DNA of 64,000 bases from Flaviramulus basaltis. Its GTDB lineage: Bacteria; Bacteroidota; Bacteroidia; Flavobacteriales; Flavobacteriaceae. How positions within the stretch are numbered: the stretch's first letter is position 1; every line of letters begins with the position of its first letter. The notes beneath the pieces were generated by a model. That model saw only the letters and a list, made by a program, of their open reading frames with translations, was not told the origin of the DNA and searched no databases. The position numbers and the translations under genes are program-made. The stretch covers positions 186,001 to 250,000 of the forward strand of contig NZ_FPKV01000001.1 of assembly GCF_900114265.1 (NCBI RefSeq), read 5' to 3'. Positions 17,851 to 26,859 of the stretch are shown piece by piece.

Positions 17851-18655
17851 ATATATTGAAGAAACTGTAGATTATTTAAAGCAAAAAGGCTTTGAAAAAC
17901 CAGAAATAGGAATCATTTTAGGCACAGGATTAGGACAACTTATTAACGAAATAGATATTATAAAAGAAGTTAGTTATAATCACATTCCTAATTTCCCAAC
18001 TGCAACAGTAGAGTTTCATAAAGGCAAACTTATTTACGGCACTTTAGCAAATAAAAAGGTAATGGTTATGCAAGGTCGTTTCCACCTATATGAAGGCTAC
18101 ACACTACAAGATATTACTTACCCCGTACGTGTTATGGAACAACTTGGCATTAACACATTACTTGTTTCCAATGCGGCTGGTGCAATTAATTTAGACTTCA
18201 AAAAAGGAGAATTAATGCTTATTGAAGACCATATAAATCTTCAAGGTAGCTCGCCACTTGCTTTTAAGGGTGTGGAACTTTTAGGAGAACGTTTTACAGA
18301 TATGAGCGCGCCTTATGATGCAGAAATCAATTCAAAATTTAAAAACATTGCAAAAACAAATAATATTACACTCCACGAAGGTGTTTACGCCAGTGTTGTT
18401 GGTCCGCAATTAGAAACTAGAGCAGAATACCGCATGTTAAAAGTAATTGGTGCAGATGCCGTTGGGATGAGTACGGTTCCAGAAATTATTGTTGCCAATC
18501 ATTTAAACTTAAAGGTTGCAGCCATATCCGTTTTAACAGACGAATGCGACCCAAGCAACTTAAAACCTGTTGATATTAGAGATATTATTGCTCATGCTGA
18601 AAAAGCTGAACCAGATATGATTGTTTTATTTAAAGAATTAATAAAAACACTTTAA
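17843..18655 (+). CDS. purine-nucleoside phosphorylase
   Basis: Trimeric-type (PNP/MTAP superfamily) phosphorylase of 270 residues. GIILGTGLG is the phosphate loop, MQGRFHLYEGY and NAAGAI line the base site, and GPQLETRAEYRM is the C-terminal signature; the purine-site residues appear in VGMSTVPE. It could be the housekeeping PNP. Its 8-base overlap with the DUF2064 gene and its place between arsS and arsM suggest it also cleaves the adenine from the arsenic-containing nucleoside made by ArsS. Confidence 0.92.
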   Translation: MIKYIEETVDYLKQKGFEKPEIGIILGTGLGQLINEIDIIKEVSYNHIPNFPTATVEFHKGKLIYGTLANKKVMVMQGRFHLYEGYTLQDITYPVRVMEQLGINTLLVSNAAGAINLDFKKGELMLIEDHINLQGSSPLAFKGVELLGERFTDMSAPYDAEINSKFKNIAKTNNITLHEGVYASVVGPQLETRAEYRMLKVIGADAVGMSTVPEIIVANHLNLKVAAISVLTDECDPSNLKPVDIRDIIAHAEKAEPDMIVLFKELIKTL

Positions 18656-18690
18656 CGTCATTCTAAAAGAAATAAAGCAATCTCATAAAA
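18656..18690. repeat. possible degenerate intergenic repeat
   Basis: The spacer begins CGTCATTCTAAAAG and ends GCAATCTCAT plus a 6-bp hairpin (CAATCT/AGATTG). This resembles decayed copies of a dispersed palindromic repeat seen in many bacteria. There is only one copy in the window. Confidence 0.25.
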
Positions 18691-18739
18691 AGATTGACAC
18701 AGTATTTCAATTTTTAGCAATGATATAAAAATACATAAA

Positions 18740-19708
18740 ATGAGTTATTTAGAAACCACACACGATGTATACAAAGAAGCAGCATTAACTCCAGACGTTG
18801 GTTTATGCTGTACCACAAACCCTATTTGGGAATTACCAGGATTAAAAATTCCTAAAATTATGCAAGAAATGAATTATGGTTGTGGTTCTACTGTTCATGC
18901 TCGCGATTTAACTAACAATCCAAAAATGCTTTATGTTGGTGTTGGTGGCGGTATGGAACTTTTACAATTCGCATATTTTAATCGTGAAAAAGGAGGTGTT
19001 GTAGGCATTGATGTGGTTGACGAAATGCTTGAAGCCTCAAGGAAAAATTTTATTGAAGCAGAAGCTCAAAATACTTGGTTTAGAAGTGAATTTGTAGACC
19101 TTAAAAAGGGAGATGCTATGAATTTACCTGTTGAAGACAATAGCATAGATGTAGCCGCTCAAAATTGCTTGTTCAACATTTTTAAGGCAGATGATTTAAA
19201 AAAAGCCATCGCAGAAATGTACCGAGTTTTAAAACCCCATGGTAAATTGGTTATGAGTGATCCTACTTGTGAGCAGGAAATGAATGCTAATTTACGCAAT
19301 GATGATAGATTAAGAGCTCTTTGTTTAAGTGGAAGCTTACCAATTAAAGAATACGTAAAAGCCTTAACCGATGCTGGTTTTGGAACCATTGAAATTAGAG
19401 CCAGAAAACCTTATAGAATTTTAGACCCTAAAAACTATCCAACAGACGAATTAATATACATTGAATCTATTGAAGTGGCAGCAATAAAAGACCCAATGCC
19501 TCAAGATGGACCATGTATATTTACAGGAAAAGCAGCTATTTATTATGGCAGTGACGATTATTTTGATGATAAAGCTGGCCATGTTTTACTTAAAAATCAG
19601 CCTTTAGCCATTTGCGATAAAACAGCAGGTGCCCTAGCTTCATTAAATAGAGATGATATTTTTATTAGCGAATCTACTTTTCATTATGATGGTGGTGGAT
19701 GTTGTTAA
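18740..19708 (+). CDS. arsM: arsenite S-adenosylmethionine methyltransferase, arsenosugar type
   Basis: Class I SAM methyltransferase of 322 residues, predicted to methylate As(III) to dimethylarsenic for ArsS. SAM motif I is VGVGGGMELL, followed by VVGIDVVDEML. Candidate arsenic-binding cysteines are in GLCCTTNP, NYGCGS, AAQNCLF and DPTCEQ, and the chain ends GGGCC. The extended N-terminus (ETTHDVYKEAALTPDVGLCC) is the form found next to arsS rather than in detoxification ArsM. It starts 84 bases after the phosphorylase. Confidence 0.9.
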   Translation: MSYLETTHDVYKEAALTPDVGLCCTTNPIWELPGLKIPKIMQEMNYGCGSTVHARDLTNNPKMLYVGVGGGMELLQFAYFNREKGGVVGIDVVDEMLEASRKNFIEAEAQNTWFRSEFVDLKKGDAMNLPVEDNSIDVAAQNCLFNIFKADDLKKAIAEMYRVLKPHGKLVMSDPTCEQEMNANLRNDDRLRALCLSGSLPIKEYVKALTDAGFGTIEIRARKPYRILDPKNYPTDELIYIESIEVAAIKDPMPQDGPCIFTGKAAIYYGSDDYFDDKAGHVLLKNQPLAICDKTAGALASLNRDDIFISESTFHYDGGGCC

Positions 19709-19738
19709 GCCATTAATCACCATTTGATAATCTTATAA

Positions 19739-20626
19739 GTGGAGAAATATTTAGACATTTTAAAAAAATCTTATTCTGGTTATTGGAACTATCTTAAACA
19801 TGAGATATTTTTTCCAAATAACTGGGATAATTATTTTTATGGCTTAATTGCTATTTCTCTTATTGTTTGGCTATTAGAAATTATTTTTCCATGGCGGAAG
19901 AACCAATCTTTTTTTCGAAAAGATTTTTGGCTGGACACTTTTTACATGTTCTTTAATTTTTTTCTATTAAACCTTATTGTTTTAATTGCTTTATCTAATA
20001 CGGTTGCCGAATTTTTTAATGACATATTAAAAACAGTTGGATTATCACTTTCTAGCTTTAAGGTTTTTAATGCAGATGATTTACCAAAATGGTTAGGTTT
20101 AATCATTTTTTTCCTAGTTTCAGATTTTGTTCAGTGGAATACTCATCGTTTATTGCACCGTGTACCTTTTCTTTGGAATTTTCATAAAGTCCATCATTCT
20201 GTAAAAGAAATGGGGTTTGCAGCACACTTACGTTATCATTGGATGGAACCTGTGGTTTACAAATCGTTATTATATATTCCATTAGCATTAATAGCTAATT
20301 ACAAAGCACAAGATGTGGCAATTGTTTATTTTTTTAGTATTGCTATAGGACACTTTAATCATGCAAATTTAGGATGGGATTACGGTTTTTTAAAATACGT
20401 TTTTAATAATCCGAAAATGCATATTTGGCATCACGCTAAGCAATTACCTCAACACGTAAGTTATGGTGTGAATTTTGGACTAACTTTAAGTATTTGGGAT
20501 TACCTTTTTAGAAGCGATTACATTCCGCATAATGGAAGAGATATTGAGTTAGGTTTTGAAGGTGATGAAAATTTCCCAAAAGGATTTTTAAATCAGGAAT
20601 TATATCCATTATCAAAAAGTAAATGA
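19739..20626 (+). CDS. sterol desaturase/fatty acid hydroxylase superfamily membrane protein
   Basis: Polytopic di-iron hydroxylase-type protein of 295 residues. The histidine clusters HRLLHR, NFHKVHHS, HLRYHW and HIWHHAKQ form the eight-histidine metal site. About four hydrophobic spans are visible. The start is GTG at 19739, since no in-frame ATG lies nearby. It ends in an ATGA overlap with the DUF547 gene and follows arsM by 30 bases. The substrate is unknown; a lipid is likely from the family, and the context raises the possibility of an arsenolipid. Confidence 0.85.
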   Translation: MEKYLDILKKSYSGYWNYLKHEIFFPNNWDNYFYGLIAISLIVWLLEIIFPWRKNQSFFRKDFWLDTFYMFFNFFLLNLIVLIALSNTVAEFFNDILKTVGLSLSSFKVFNADDLPKWLGLIIFFLVSDFVQWNTHRLLHRVPFLWNFHKVHHSVKEMGFAAHLRYHWMEPVVYKSLLYIPLALIANYKAQDVAIVYFFSIAIGHFNHANLGWDYGFLKYVFNNPKMHIWHHAKQLPQHVSYGVNFGLTLSIWDYLFRSDYIPHNGRDIELGFEGDENFPKGFLNQELYPLSKSK

Positions 20627-21327
20627 TAAAACGTTTAATAGCATTAATCACTTTTATTTTTATTAGCTTTAATAGTCACACTCAAAAAATAGACTATTCG
20701 CTTTGGACCTCCTTTTTAGAAAAAAATGTGACCTCTAACGGAAAAATAAATTACAAAGCTATCAAGGAAGATGAAGCAGATTTAAAAATTTACTTAAATC
20801 AATTTATAAAAACACCACCTCAAGATTCATGGTCTAAAAACGAAATATTAGCCTACTGGATTAATGCTTACAATGCGTTTACTATTAAACTCATAGTTGA
20901 TAATTACCCTGTAAAAAGTATTAAAGACATAAAAAAACCATGGGATAAAAAATTTATTCCAATTGATGGAGACATTATTTCATTAAATTATATTGAGCAT
21001 GATATTCTTCGTAAAATGAATGAACCTCGTATTCATTTTGCTATTGTTTGCGCTTCATTTTCTTGTCCTAAATTACTAAACAAAGCATACACTTCTAATA
21101 ATTTGGATAATCAGCTAACTCAAGCAACAAAAGATTTCCTTAAAGATTCTCATAAAAATAAAATCTCTGAAGATAGTTTAGAGTTATCAAAAATATTTCA
21201 ATGGTTTACTAACGATTTCAAACAAAACGGAAGTTTAATCCATTTTTTAAATCAATATTCAAACATTAAAATTTCAGAAAAAGCAAAGGTTGAATACAAA
21301 GACTATAATTGGAATTTAAATGAGTAA
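20623..21327 (+). CDS. DUF547-containing exported protein
   Basis: A 234-residue protein with a Sec signal (MIKRLIALITFIFISFNSHT) followed by a DUF547 domain. Conserved blocks are LAYWINAYNAFTIKLIVDNYP and the IHFAIVCASFSCPKL segment. The domain has invariant cysteine/asparagine/histidine residues suggesting a transglutaminase-like or glutathione-cycle fold, but no activity is known to me. It overlaps both neighbours (4 and 8 bases), so it is translationally coupled to the hydroxylase-like gene and the GT2 gene. Confidence 0.82.
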   Translation: MIKRLIALITFIFISFNSHTQKIDYSLWTSFLEKNVTSNGKINYKAIKEDEADLKIYLNQFIKTPPQDSWSKNEILAYWINAYNAFTIKLIVDNYPVKSIKDIKKPWDKKFIPIDGDIISLNYIEHDILRKMNEPRIHFAIVCASFSCPKLLNKAYTSNNLDNQLTQATKDFLKDSHKNKISEDSLELSKIFQWFTNDFKQNGSLIHFLNQYSNIKISEKAKVEYKDYNWNLNE

Positions 21328-22012
21328 AATTTCTATAGTTATTCCCATTTTAAATGAAGAAGTCTTTATAGGTAAACTAATAGAACATTTACACGCTAAT
21401 TCTTCTGCAAAACATATCTCTGAAATTATAGTTGTTGATGGAGGAAGTTTAGATAATTCAAAAAACATTGTATCTCAATTCAAAAATACTATTCTTTTAA
21501 ACTCAAAAAAAGGGCGTGCAAAACAAATGAATTTTGGTGCTAAACATGCTACTGGAAATATTCTTTATTTTTTACATGCCGATTCTTTTCCTCCAAAACA
21601 TTTTGATGAATTAATTATAAATGAAGTTAAAAAAGGCCATAAAGCTGGATGTTTTAGAATGCAGTTTGATAGCAATCATTGGTGGTTAAAACTTGCTAGT
21701 TGGCTAACAAAATTTAGTTGGAGAGCTTGCAGAGGTGGTGACCAAAGTCAATTTATAATAAAATCTTTATTTGATGAAATAGGTGGTTTTAATGAACGCT
21801 ATATTATTTATGAAGATAATATTTTAATTAACGAATTATACGCTAGAAAACAGTTTATAGTAATTAATAAAAAGTTAAAATCTTCAGCAAGAATGTATAA
21901 AAAGCATGGCGTTTGGAAACTTCAATATCACTATTGGTCTATTTATATAAAAAAGTTGCTTGGTGCAGATGCCAATGAATTATACAACTATTATAAAAAG
22001 CATATTTGCTAA
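21320..22012 (+). CDS. GT2 glycosyltransferase of arsenosugar loci (TIGR04283-like)
   Basis: Family 2 glycosyltransferase of 230 residues. IPILNEEVFIGKLI is the nucleotide-binding start, VDGGSLDNS the first acidic motif, LHADSFPP the DxD-like metal motif, and GGDQSQFI plus YEDNILINE are acceptor/catalytic segments. It matches the GT2 subgroup (TIGR04283) recurrent in arsenosugar clusters. It is the last gene of the first plus-strand run and is convergent with the phosphatase gene, with only 5 bases between stops. Confidence 0.87.
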   Translation: MSKISIVIPILNEEVFIGKLIEHLHANSSAKHISEIIVVDGGSLDNSKNIVSQFKNTILLNSKKGRAKQMNFGAKHATGNILYFLHADSFPPKHFDELIINEVKKGHKAGCFRMQFDSNHWWLKLASWLTKFSWRACRGGDQSQFIIKSLFDEIGGFNERYIIYEDNILINELYARKQFIVINKKLKSSARMYKKHGVWKLQYHYWSIYIKKLLGADANELYNYYKKHIC

Positions 22013-22017
22013 TAAAA

Positions 22018-22749
22018 TCAACCCTTATTTCGTCCCTTTTCATCTGGATATAAAGAAGGCAAATTATCACTTTGAAAAATGGCTTTTGTATTTACATTTA
22101 TTGCAGATAATTTCCCTGTAAAAGCAGCACCAGTATCAATATTCCAAACATTAACTGCATGCATTGGCACTTCTTGCTTAAAATTAATTGTAGGCGTGTG
22201 TCCTATAAAAATTTCTTGGTAATGTTTAAGTCGGTTTGGATATAAAAGCGAATCTGTTTTAATACCATTATCCATACTCAATGCCATTTCCCACAAGGTT
22301 CTATCATAAAAAAATGTGGATTGAAAAACTTCTTTTTCGACACCATGCATTGAGGTAAAACCAGCATGAAGAAACAACCTGTTTTCATCATCTAAATAAT
22401 ATAGTGGCATATTTTCAAAAAACTCTAAATGGCGCTTTTTATCATCTTTAGAGAGACCTATATAACTTTCTATAGTTTCCTTTCCACCATGCATGTACCA
22501 AGTTGGGTTAACATCATCAGATTTTAACCAATCTTCACACCAAACATCATGATTTCCTTTTATAAAAACACAGTTTATAGTTTGAGATAATTCCATTAAA
22601 AACTCAATAACCTGAGCCGATTCACTCCATCCATCAACATAATCACCCATAAAAATAAGAGTGTCTTCGTCTTTAACTTCAATTTTATTTAGCAGCTGTA
22701 TTAAAGCCTTTAAACCTCCATGTATATCTCCTATTGCAAAAATTCGCAT
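22018..22749 (-). CDS. calcineurin-like metallophosphoesterase (serine/threonine phosphatase type)
   Basis: Cytoplasmic binuclear metallophosphatase of 243 residues, PPP/bis(5'-nucleosyl)-tetraphosphatase-like. Motifs are GDIHGG, MGDYVDGW, KGNHD, LHAGF and GHTPT. The ATG at 22749 is preferred to a TTG at 22770 because a -7 promoter box at 22768-22775 would leave the TTG outside the transcript. The substrate could be a phosphoprotein or a dinucleoside polyphosphate. It lies inside the arsenosugar region but on the opposite strand. Confidence 0.9.
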   Translation of the reverse strand: MRIFAIGDIHGGLKALIQLLNKIEVKDEDTLIFMGDYVDGWSESAQVIEFLMELSQTINCVFIKGNHDVWCEDWLKSDDVNPTWYMHGGKETIESYIGLSKDDKKRHLEFFENMPLYYLDDENRLFLHAGFTSMHGVEKEVFQSTFFYDRTLWEMALSMDNGIKTDSLLYPNRLKHYQEIFIGHTPTINFKQEVPMHAVNVWNIDTGAAFTGKLSAINVNTKAIFQSDNLPSLYPDEKGRNKG

Positions 22750-22767
22750 AAGTAAATTCTTTTTCAA

Positions 22768-22775
22768 CAAAACTA
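22768..22775 (-). promoter_or_regulatory. -7 element TAGTTTTG for the phosphatase gene
   Basis: Read on the minus strand, CAAAACTA is TAGTTTTG, a TAnnTTTG match 18 bases upstream of the ATG at 22749. No matching -33 TTG was seen. Confidence 0.45.
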
Positions 22776-22808
22776 ATGATTTTTTAAAATTATAAAAAAA
22801 GCCTTACA

Positions 22809-23816
22809 CTATTTTAAACTGTAATTTTGCTTTATTAAAGCTTCAACTGGTTTATTTTGCGGTGTGAACATGTGGTTTTTTTCTCCTCCAACTTCATCAT
22901 GTCTGTTAAACCACTTCCATATAAACCCACCAGCAAACCAATCTTCCTTCCAAAAGGTTTCATATAAAGCTTGAGTCGTGTTCGTTTGTGCTTCAAGATT
23001 TACTTGGTTCATCGTTCTATCGCTTTTCCACGGTTCTTTTCCAGAATAATCAACACTTCGGTAGCCGTACTCGGTAAATAAAATGGGTTTATTATTATTT
23101 TTACTTATAGATATAATTTCCTTCTTATGCTTTTCCCAGCCTTTTAAACATTCTTCTAATGTTGGTGTTTTACTCTGGCTAACTGGAAAATAAGCATCAA
23201 TCCCAATATAATCTAGCTTACTCCAAAATGGTGTTCTATCAAATTCATTCCAATTGGCGGCGTAGGTTAATTTGCCCTTATAAATTGTTTTAATTTTTTT
23301 AATTAATGAAAACCAATATTCGGGTCTGTTGTCTATAAATCGTTCTAATTCTGTACCAATACAGAAAATTTCAACATTCATTTCCTCAGCTAATTCGGCA
23401 TATTCTAATATAAATTCGGAATAAGTTTTTTCTAAAGCTTTCCAATTTTCCTCACTTTTCATTTGTATTAAACCTGTAAACTCACCTCGCCAAACCCAAA
23501 TCTGGGGTTTTATCATAATTTTAATATTATTTTTATGGAGCTCATTAATATATTGCTTTGCTCCTGCTCTAGTTTCTCCAAACCACTGTCTATCGGTATT
23601 ATGAATAATCTCTGGATGTTCTAAATTTTTTATAAAACCGAACGGCATTATCGCTGCATAATTTGCATTTACATTAATAATTGGCTTAATATTATTTTCT
23701 TTAATACTATCTCTTGAAGCTACAAAACTCACACCATTAATCTTATATGGCTTAATAGGAGTCATTGCACAAGAACTTAAAAACAATAAAAAACACAATG
23801 TTAAAAAGACTCTCAT
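22809..23816 (-). CDS. GH113-like TIM-barrel glycoside hydrolase lipoprotein
   Basis: A 335-residue lipoprotein with a lipobox at FLSSC (C16). The rest is a (beta/alpha)8 glycosidase domain like GH113 mannanases: IMIKPQIWVW, acid/base E156 in GTELER, GIDAYFP, nucleophile E249 in FTEYGYR, and GGFIWKW at the end. It is probably anchored in a membrane facing the periplasm or surface. The polysaccharide target is unknown; mannan is a guess from the family. No SusC/SusD pair is nearby. Confidence 0.8.
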   Translation of the reverse strand: MRVFLTLCFLLFLSSCAMTPIKPYKINGVSFVASRDSIKENNIKPIINVNANYAAIMPFGFIKNLEHPEIIHNTDRQWFGETRAGAKQYINELHKNNIKIMIKPQIWVWRGEFTGLIQMKSEENWKALEKTYSEFILEYAELAEEMNVEIFCIGTELERFIDNRPEYWFSLIKKIKTIYKGKLTYAANWNEFDRTPFWSKLDYIGIDAYFPVSQSKTPTLEECLKGWEKHKKEIISISKNNNKPILFTEYGYRSVDYSGKEPWKSDRTMNQVNLEAQTNTTQALYETFWKEDWFAGGFIWKWFNRHDEVGGEKNHMFTPQNKPVEALIKQNYSLK

Positions 23817-23909
23817 ATTCTACATTTATTCATTAAATTTAAACAAATTGAAAACACCAAGTTAAGGTTTTAACAAAAGCTTCGACAAAATTTCAACCAA
23901 ACAAAACCA

Positions 23910-25214
23910 ATGGAACACATTGTTATTATAGGAAATGGTATTTCTGGAGTTACTGCTGCTAGACATATTAGAAAACTTTCCAACAAAAAAATCACTATCA
24001 TTTCAGCTGAAACAGATTATTTCTTTTCTCGCACCGCACTCATGTATATTTATATGGGCCATATGAAATTTGAACACACTAAACCTTATGAAGATTGGTT
24101 TTGGAAGAAAAACAACATTGAGCTTAAAAATGGTTATGTAAAAACAATAGATACTGTTTCTAAAACACTTCAATTTGCGGAAGGAGATAACATGCCTTAC
24201 GACAAGCTTATTATTGCTACTGGTAGTAAACCCAATAAATTTGGATGGGCAGGGCAAGATTTAAATGGTGTTATGGGTATGTACCATAAACAAGATTTGG
24301 ATACTCTTGAAAAGCATGCACCAAATAATAAAATGTGCAAACGTGCTGTAATTGTTGGAGGCGGTTTAATTGGTATTGAACTTGCCGAAATGTTAAACTC
24401 TCGAAATATTCCAGTAACATTTTTAGTTAGAGAAAGTAGCTTTTGGAACGGCGTTTTACCCGAAAACGAGAGCCAAATGATTAACAGGCACATAAAAAAT
24501 CATCATATCGATTTACGCTTAAGCACCAATTTAAAAGAAATTATTTCTGATGAAAATGGCAAAGTAAAGTCTATAATTATTGAAGAAACGGGTGAAGAAA
24601 TTTTTTGTGATGTGGTTGGTTTAACTGCTGGTGTTTCACCAAATATAGATTTTCTAAAAAATTCGAATATTGAAACCAATCGTGGCGTCAAAGTCAATCG
24701 TTTTTTGGAGACCAATATACCAGATGTTTATGCCATTGGTGATTGTGCAGAACAACATGAAGGTATTAACCAACGTAAACCTATAGAAGCTGTTTGGTAT
24801 ACAGGACGCATGATGGGTGAAACTATTGCGCAAACCATATGCGGAAATCGTATTCAATACAATCCTGGACATTGGTTTAATTCGGCAAAATTTTTAGATA
24901 TTGAATATCAAACCTATGGTTGGGTTTTTGGAAATAAAGCAAAACCAGATTATGAACAACATTTTCATTGGAAACATGAAGATGACACCAAATGTATTAC
25001 TGTAGCTTATCATAAAGAAACTAATGAGTTTTTAGGAATAAATACTTTTGGTATTAGAATGCGTCATGAAACATTTAATACTTGGCTAACCGAAAAACGC
25101 GATGTAAATTATGTTATAGAACACTTAAAAGAAGCTAATTTTGAACCTGAGTTTTATAAAACTTTTGAATCAGATATACTTTCGGCATATAAAAACCAAC
25201 TACAAATCGTATAA
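23910..25214 (+). CDS. FAD-dependent pyridine nucleotide-disulfide-type oxidoreductase
   Basis: A 434-residue flavoprotein with two Rossmann folds. GNGISGVTAA near the N-terminus binds FAD, VGGGLIGIELAEM at about 150-162 binds NAD(P)H, and VYAIGDCAE at about 273-281 closes the FAD site. It belongs to the ferredoxin/rubredoxin reductase group and lacks a CxxxxC redox disulfide. The last 100 residues form a dimer-type domain. It starts the second plus-strand run. The membrane ferredoxin gene begins 10 bases after its stop, making a plausible two-component electron-transfer pair. Confidence 0.85.
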   Translation: MEHIVIIGNGISGVTAARHIRKLSNKKITIISAETDYFFSRTALMYIYMGHMKFEHTKPYEDWFWKKNNIELKNGYVKTIDTVSKTLQFAEGDNMPYDKLIIATGSKPNKFGWAGQDLNGVMGMYHKQDLDTLEKHAPNNKMCKRAVIVGGGLIGIELAEMLNSRNIPVTFLVRESSFWNGVLPENESQMINRHIKNHHIDLRLSTNLKEIISDENGKVKSIIIEETGEEIFCDVVGLTAGVSPNIDFLKNSNIETNRGVKVNRFLETNIPDVYAIGDCAEQHEGINQRKPIEAVWYTGRMMGETIAQTICGNRIQYNPGHWFNSAKFLDIEYQTYGWVFGNKAKPDYEQHFHWKHEDDTKCITVAYHKETNEFLGINTFGIRMRHETFNTWLTEKRDVNYVIEHLKEANFEPEFYKTFESDILSAYKNQLQIV

Positions 25215-25224
25215 TAAATACCAT

Positions 25225-26814
25225 ATGAGTAATAAATTAAATCATAGTATGTCTTTGGCTAAACCTGAGGCTAACGATTTATCTTCAAAACAAAAAATTG
25301 CTGTTTTTATAGGCGTTGTTGGGCTTTTCATTCTAACATTAGCGTTGTTAAATATCAACTTTCCTAATAAAACATTATTTCTAACCTTGTCTTTAGGATG
25401 TATAGCTGCTGGAACCGTAATTTTTACAAACGATCTGTATTTAACCAAATTAGAAGGCATTAAAAATGATGGTGTTTGGTTTAAATCTATATCATCAAAA
25501 GGTGTTTTGGGCTGGGTTACAGGTATTGTACTAACACTTTTTTACATCGTTCTTTATTTTTATCCATCTCTATTGGGTTTAGGTCAAAAAGGAGAAAGTA
25601 ATACCGGTTTAATTGCTTTATTTGATCCATTGAGTCAATTATTAAGCGGAAGACCAGCGAGCCAATGGTTTGTTTACGGAACATTATACACTTTAGCTAT
25701 TTTAGTGTTTGGTTATAAGTTTATGCTTAAATACCGTCATAATAAATACCAGCAGTTACGAACGGCTTCGGTTATGTTTTTTCAATTGGCATTTGCTTTT
25801 TTAATCCCCGAATTTATGTATCGCTTAAATTCAGATTTACCATATTACGATTTAAAAAGTATATGGCCATTAAACTATTATAATTTTGAGCGTTACAGAA
25901 TAAATCAGTTTATTGATGCTGGCGATATTGGTTTGGCTTTATTAATATTCGGAGTTGTTTCCATTTTCATTATCACCCCTATTCTTACATACAAATATGG
26001 AAAACGTTGGTATTGTTCGTGGGTTTGCGGTTGTGGTGGTTTAGCCGAAACTGTTGGAGATCCTTTTAGACAATTAAGTGATAAACGTCAAGTCGCTTGG
26101 AAAATAGAACGTTGGGTAATACACAGTGTTTTAGTATTTGTAGTTTTAATGACTACTGCTGTTATTTATTCTTATTTGGGTAAAGACAGTAGTAAATATT
26201 GGCTAACAAGAGATGTTTTTTTAGGTTTAGTCGCAGGGTTTTTAACGCTCATTTTTGCCTTAACGCTCATTTTTAAACGAAAAGAATTAGGCAAAGATGC
26301 TATTTATGGTGCTATTGGTTATCTTGTAATTATTATCACTTTAATTGGTTTGCATTATTTTAGTTCAGGCTCAAAACTCTTTCTATTTAAATCTGAAACT
26401 TTGCGTACAACCTATGCTTTTTTAATAGGTTCTATATTTTCTGGAGTTATTGGCACAGGCTTCTATCCTATTTTTGGAAGTCGGGTTTGGTGCCGCTTTG
26501 GATGTCCAATGGCTGCTGTTTTAGGTTTCCAACAGCGTATGTTTTCTAAATTTAGAATTACTACTAATGGCGGACAATGTATTTCCTGCGGTAATTGTTC
26601 TACCTATTGTGAAATGGGAATTGATGTGCGTGCTTATGCACAAAAAGGTGAAAATATTGTACGCTCAAGTTGTGTTGGTTGCGGTATTTGTAGTGCTGTT
26701 TGCCCAAGAGGTGTTTTAAAATTAGAAAATGACACTATGAAAGGACGCATTAATCCTACAGAAATCTTATTAGGAAATGATGTGGATTTAATGGATTTTA
26801 TTAATAACAAATAA
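25225..26814 (+). CDS. polytopic membrane protein with two 4Fe-4S centres (NapH/NosR-like)
   Basis: A 529-residue protein. The ATG at 25225 is chosen because an earlier in-frame codon at 25141 lies inside the reductase gene. About ten hydrophobic helices carry the NapH/NosR-type cysteine pairs CSWVCGCGG and WCRFGCP facing one side. A C-terminal ferredoxin domain has CISCGNCSTYCEMG and CVGCGICSAVCPRG. Such proteins relay electrons between quinol, ferredoxin or flavin and a periplasmic or membrane acceptor. Coupling to the FAD reductase is inferred from the 10-base gap. Confidence 0.85.
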   Translation: MSNKLNHSMSLAKPEANDLSSKQKIAVFIGVVGLFILTLALLNINFPNKTLFLTLSLGCIAAGTVIFTNDLYLTKLEGIKNDGVWFKSISSKGVLGWVTGIVLTLFYIVLYFYPSLLGLGQKGESNTGLIALFDPLSQLLSGRPASQWFVYGTLYTLAILVFGYKFMLKYRHNKYQQLRTASVMFFQLAFAFLIPEFMYRLNSDLPYYDLKSIWPLNYYNFERYRINQFIDAGDIGLALLIFGVVSIFIITPILTYKYGKRWYCSWVCGCGGLAETVGDPFRQLSDKRQVAWKIERWVIHSVLVFVVLMTTAVIYSYLGKDSSKYWLTRDVFLGLVAGFLTLIFALTLIFKRKELGKDAIYGAIGYLVIIITLIGLHYFSSGSKLFLFKSETLRTTYAFLIGSIFSGVIGTGFYPIFGSRVWCRFGCPMAAVLGFQQRMFSKFRITTNGGQCISCGNCSTYCEMGIDVRAYAQKGENIVRSSCVGCGICSAVCPRGVLKLENDTMKGRINPTEILLGNDVDLMDFINNK

Positions 26815-26828
26815 TCTAAAAATGATTG

Positions 26829-26836
26829 TACTTTTG
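26829..26836 (+). promoter_or_regulatory. -7 element TACTTTTG before the GT2 pair
   Basis: TAnnTTTG match 23 bases before the ATG at 26860; no -33 TTG at correct spacing. Confidence 0.4.
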
Positions 26837-26859
26837 TGCTCTGAAAATTTAAAATTTAA

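Noticed and set aside
16140-19708. Selenocysteine (in-frame TGA) in ArsS or ArsM
   Set aside because: Both frames run to TAA with no internal TGA; the relevant positions encode cysteine.
25141-25224. Upstream extension of the membrane ferredoxin protein
   Set aside because: It lies inside the flavoprotein gene; the ATG at 25225 follows the stop by 10 bases.
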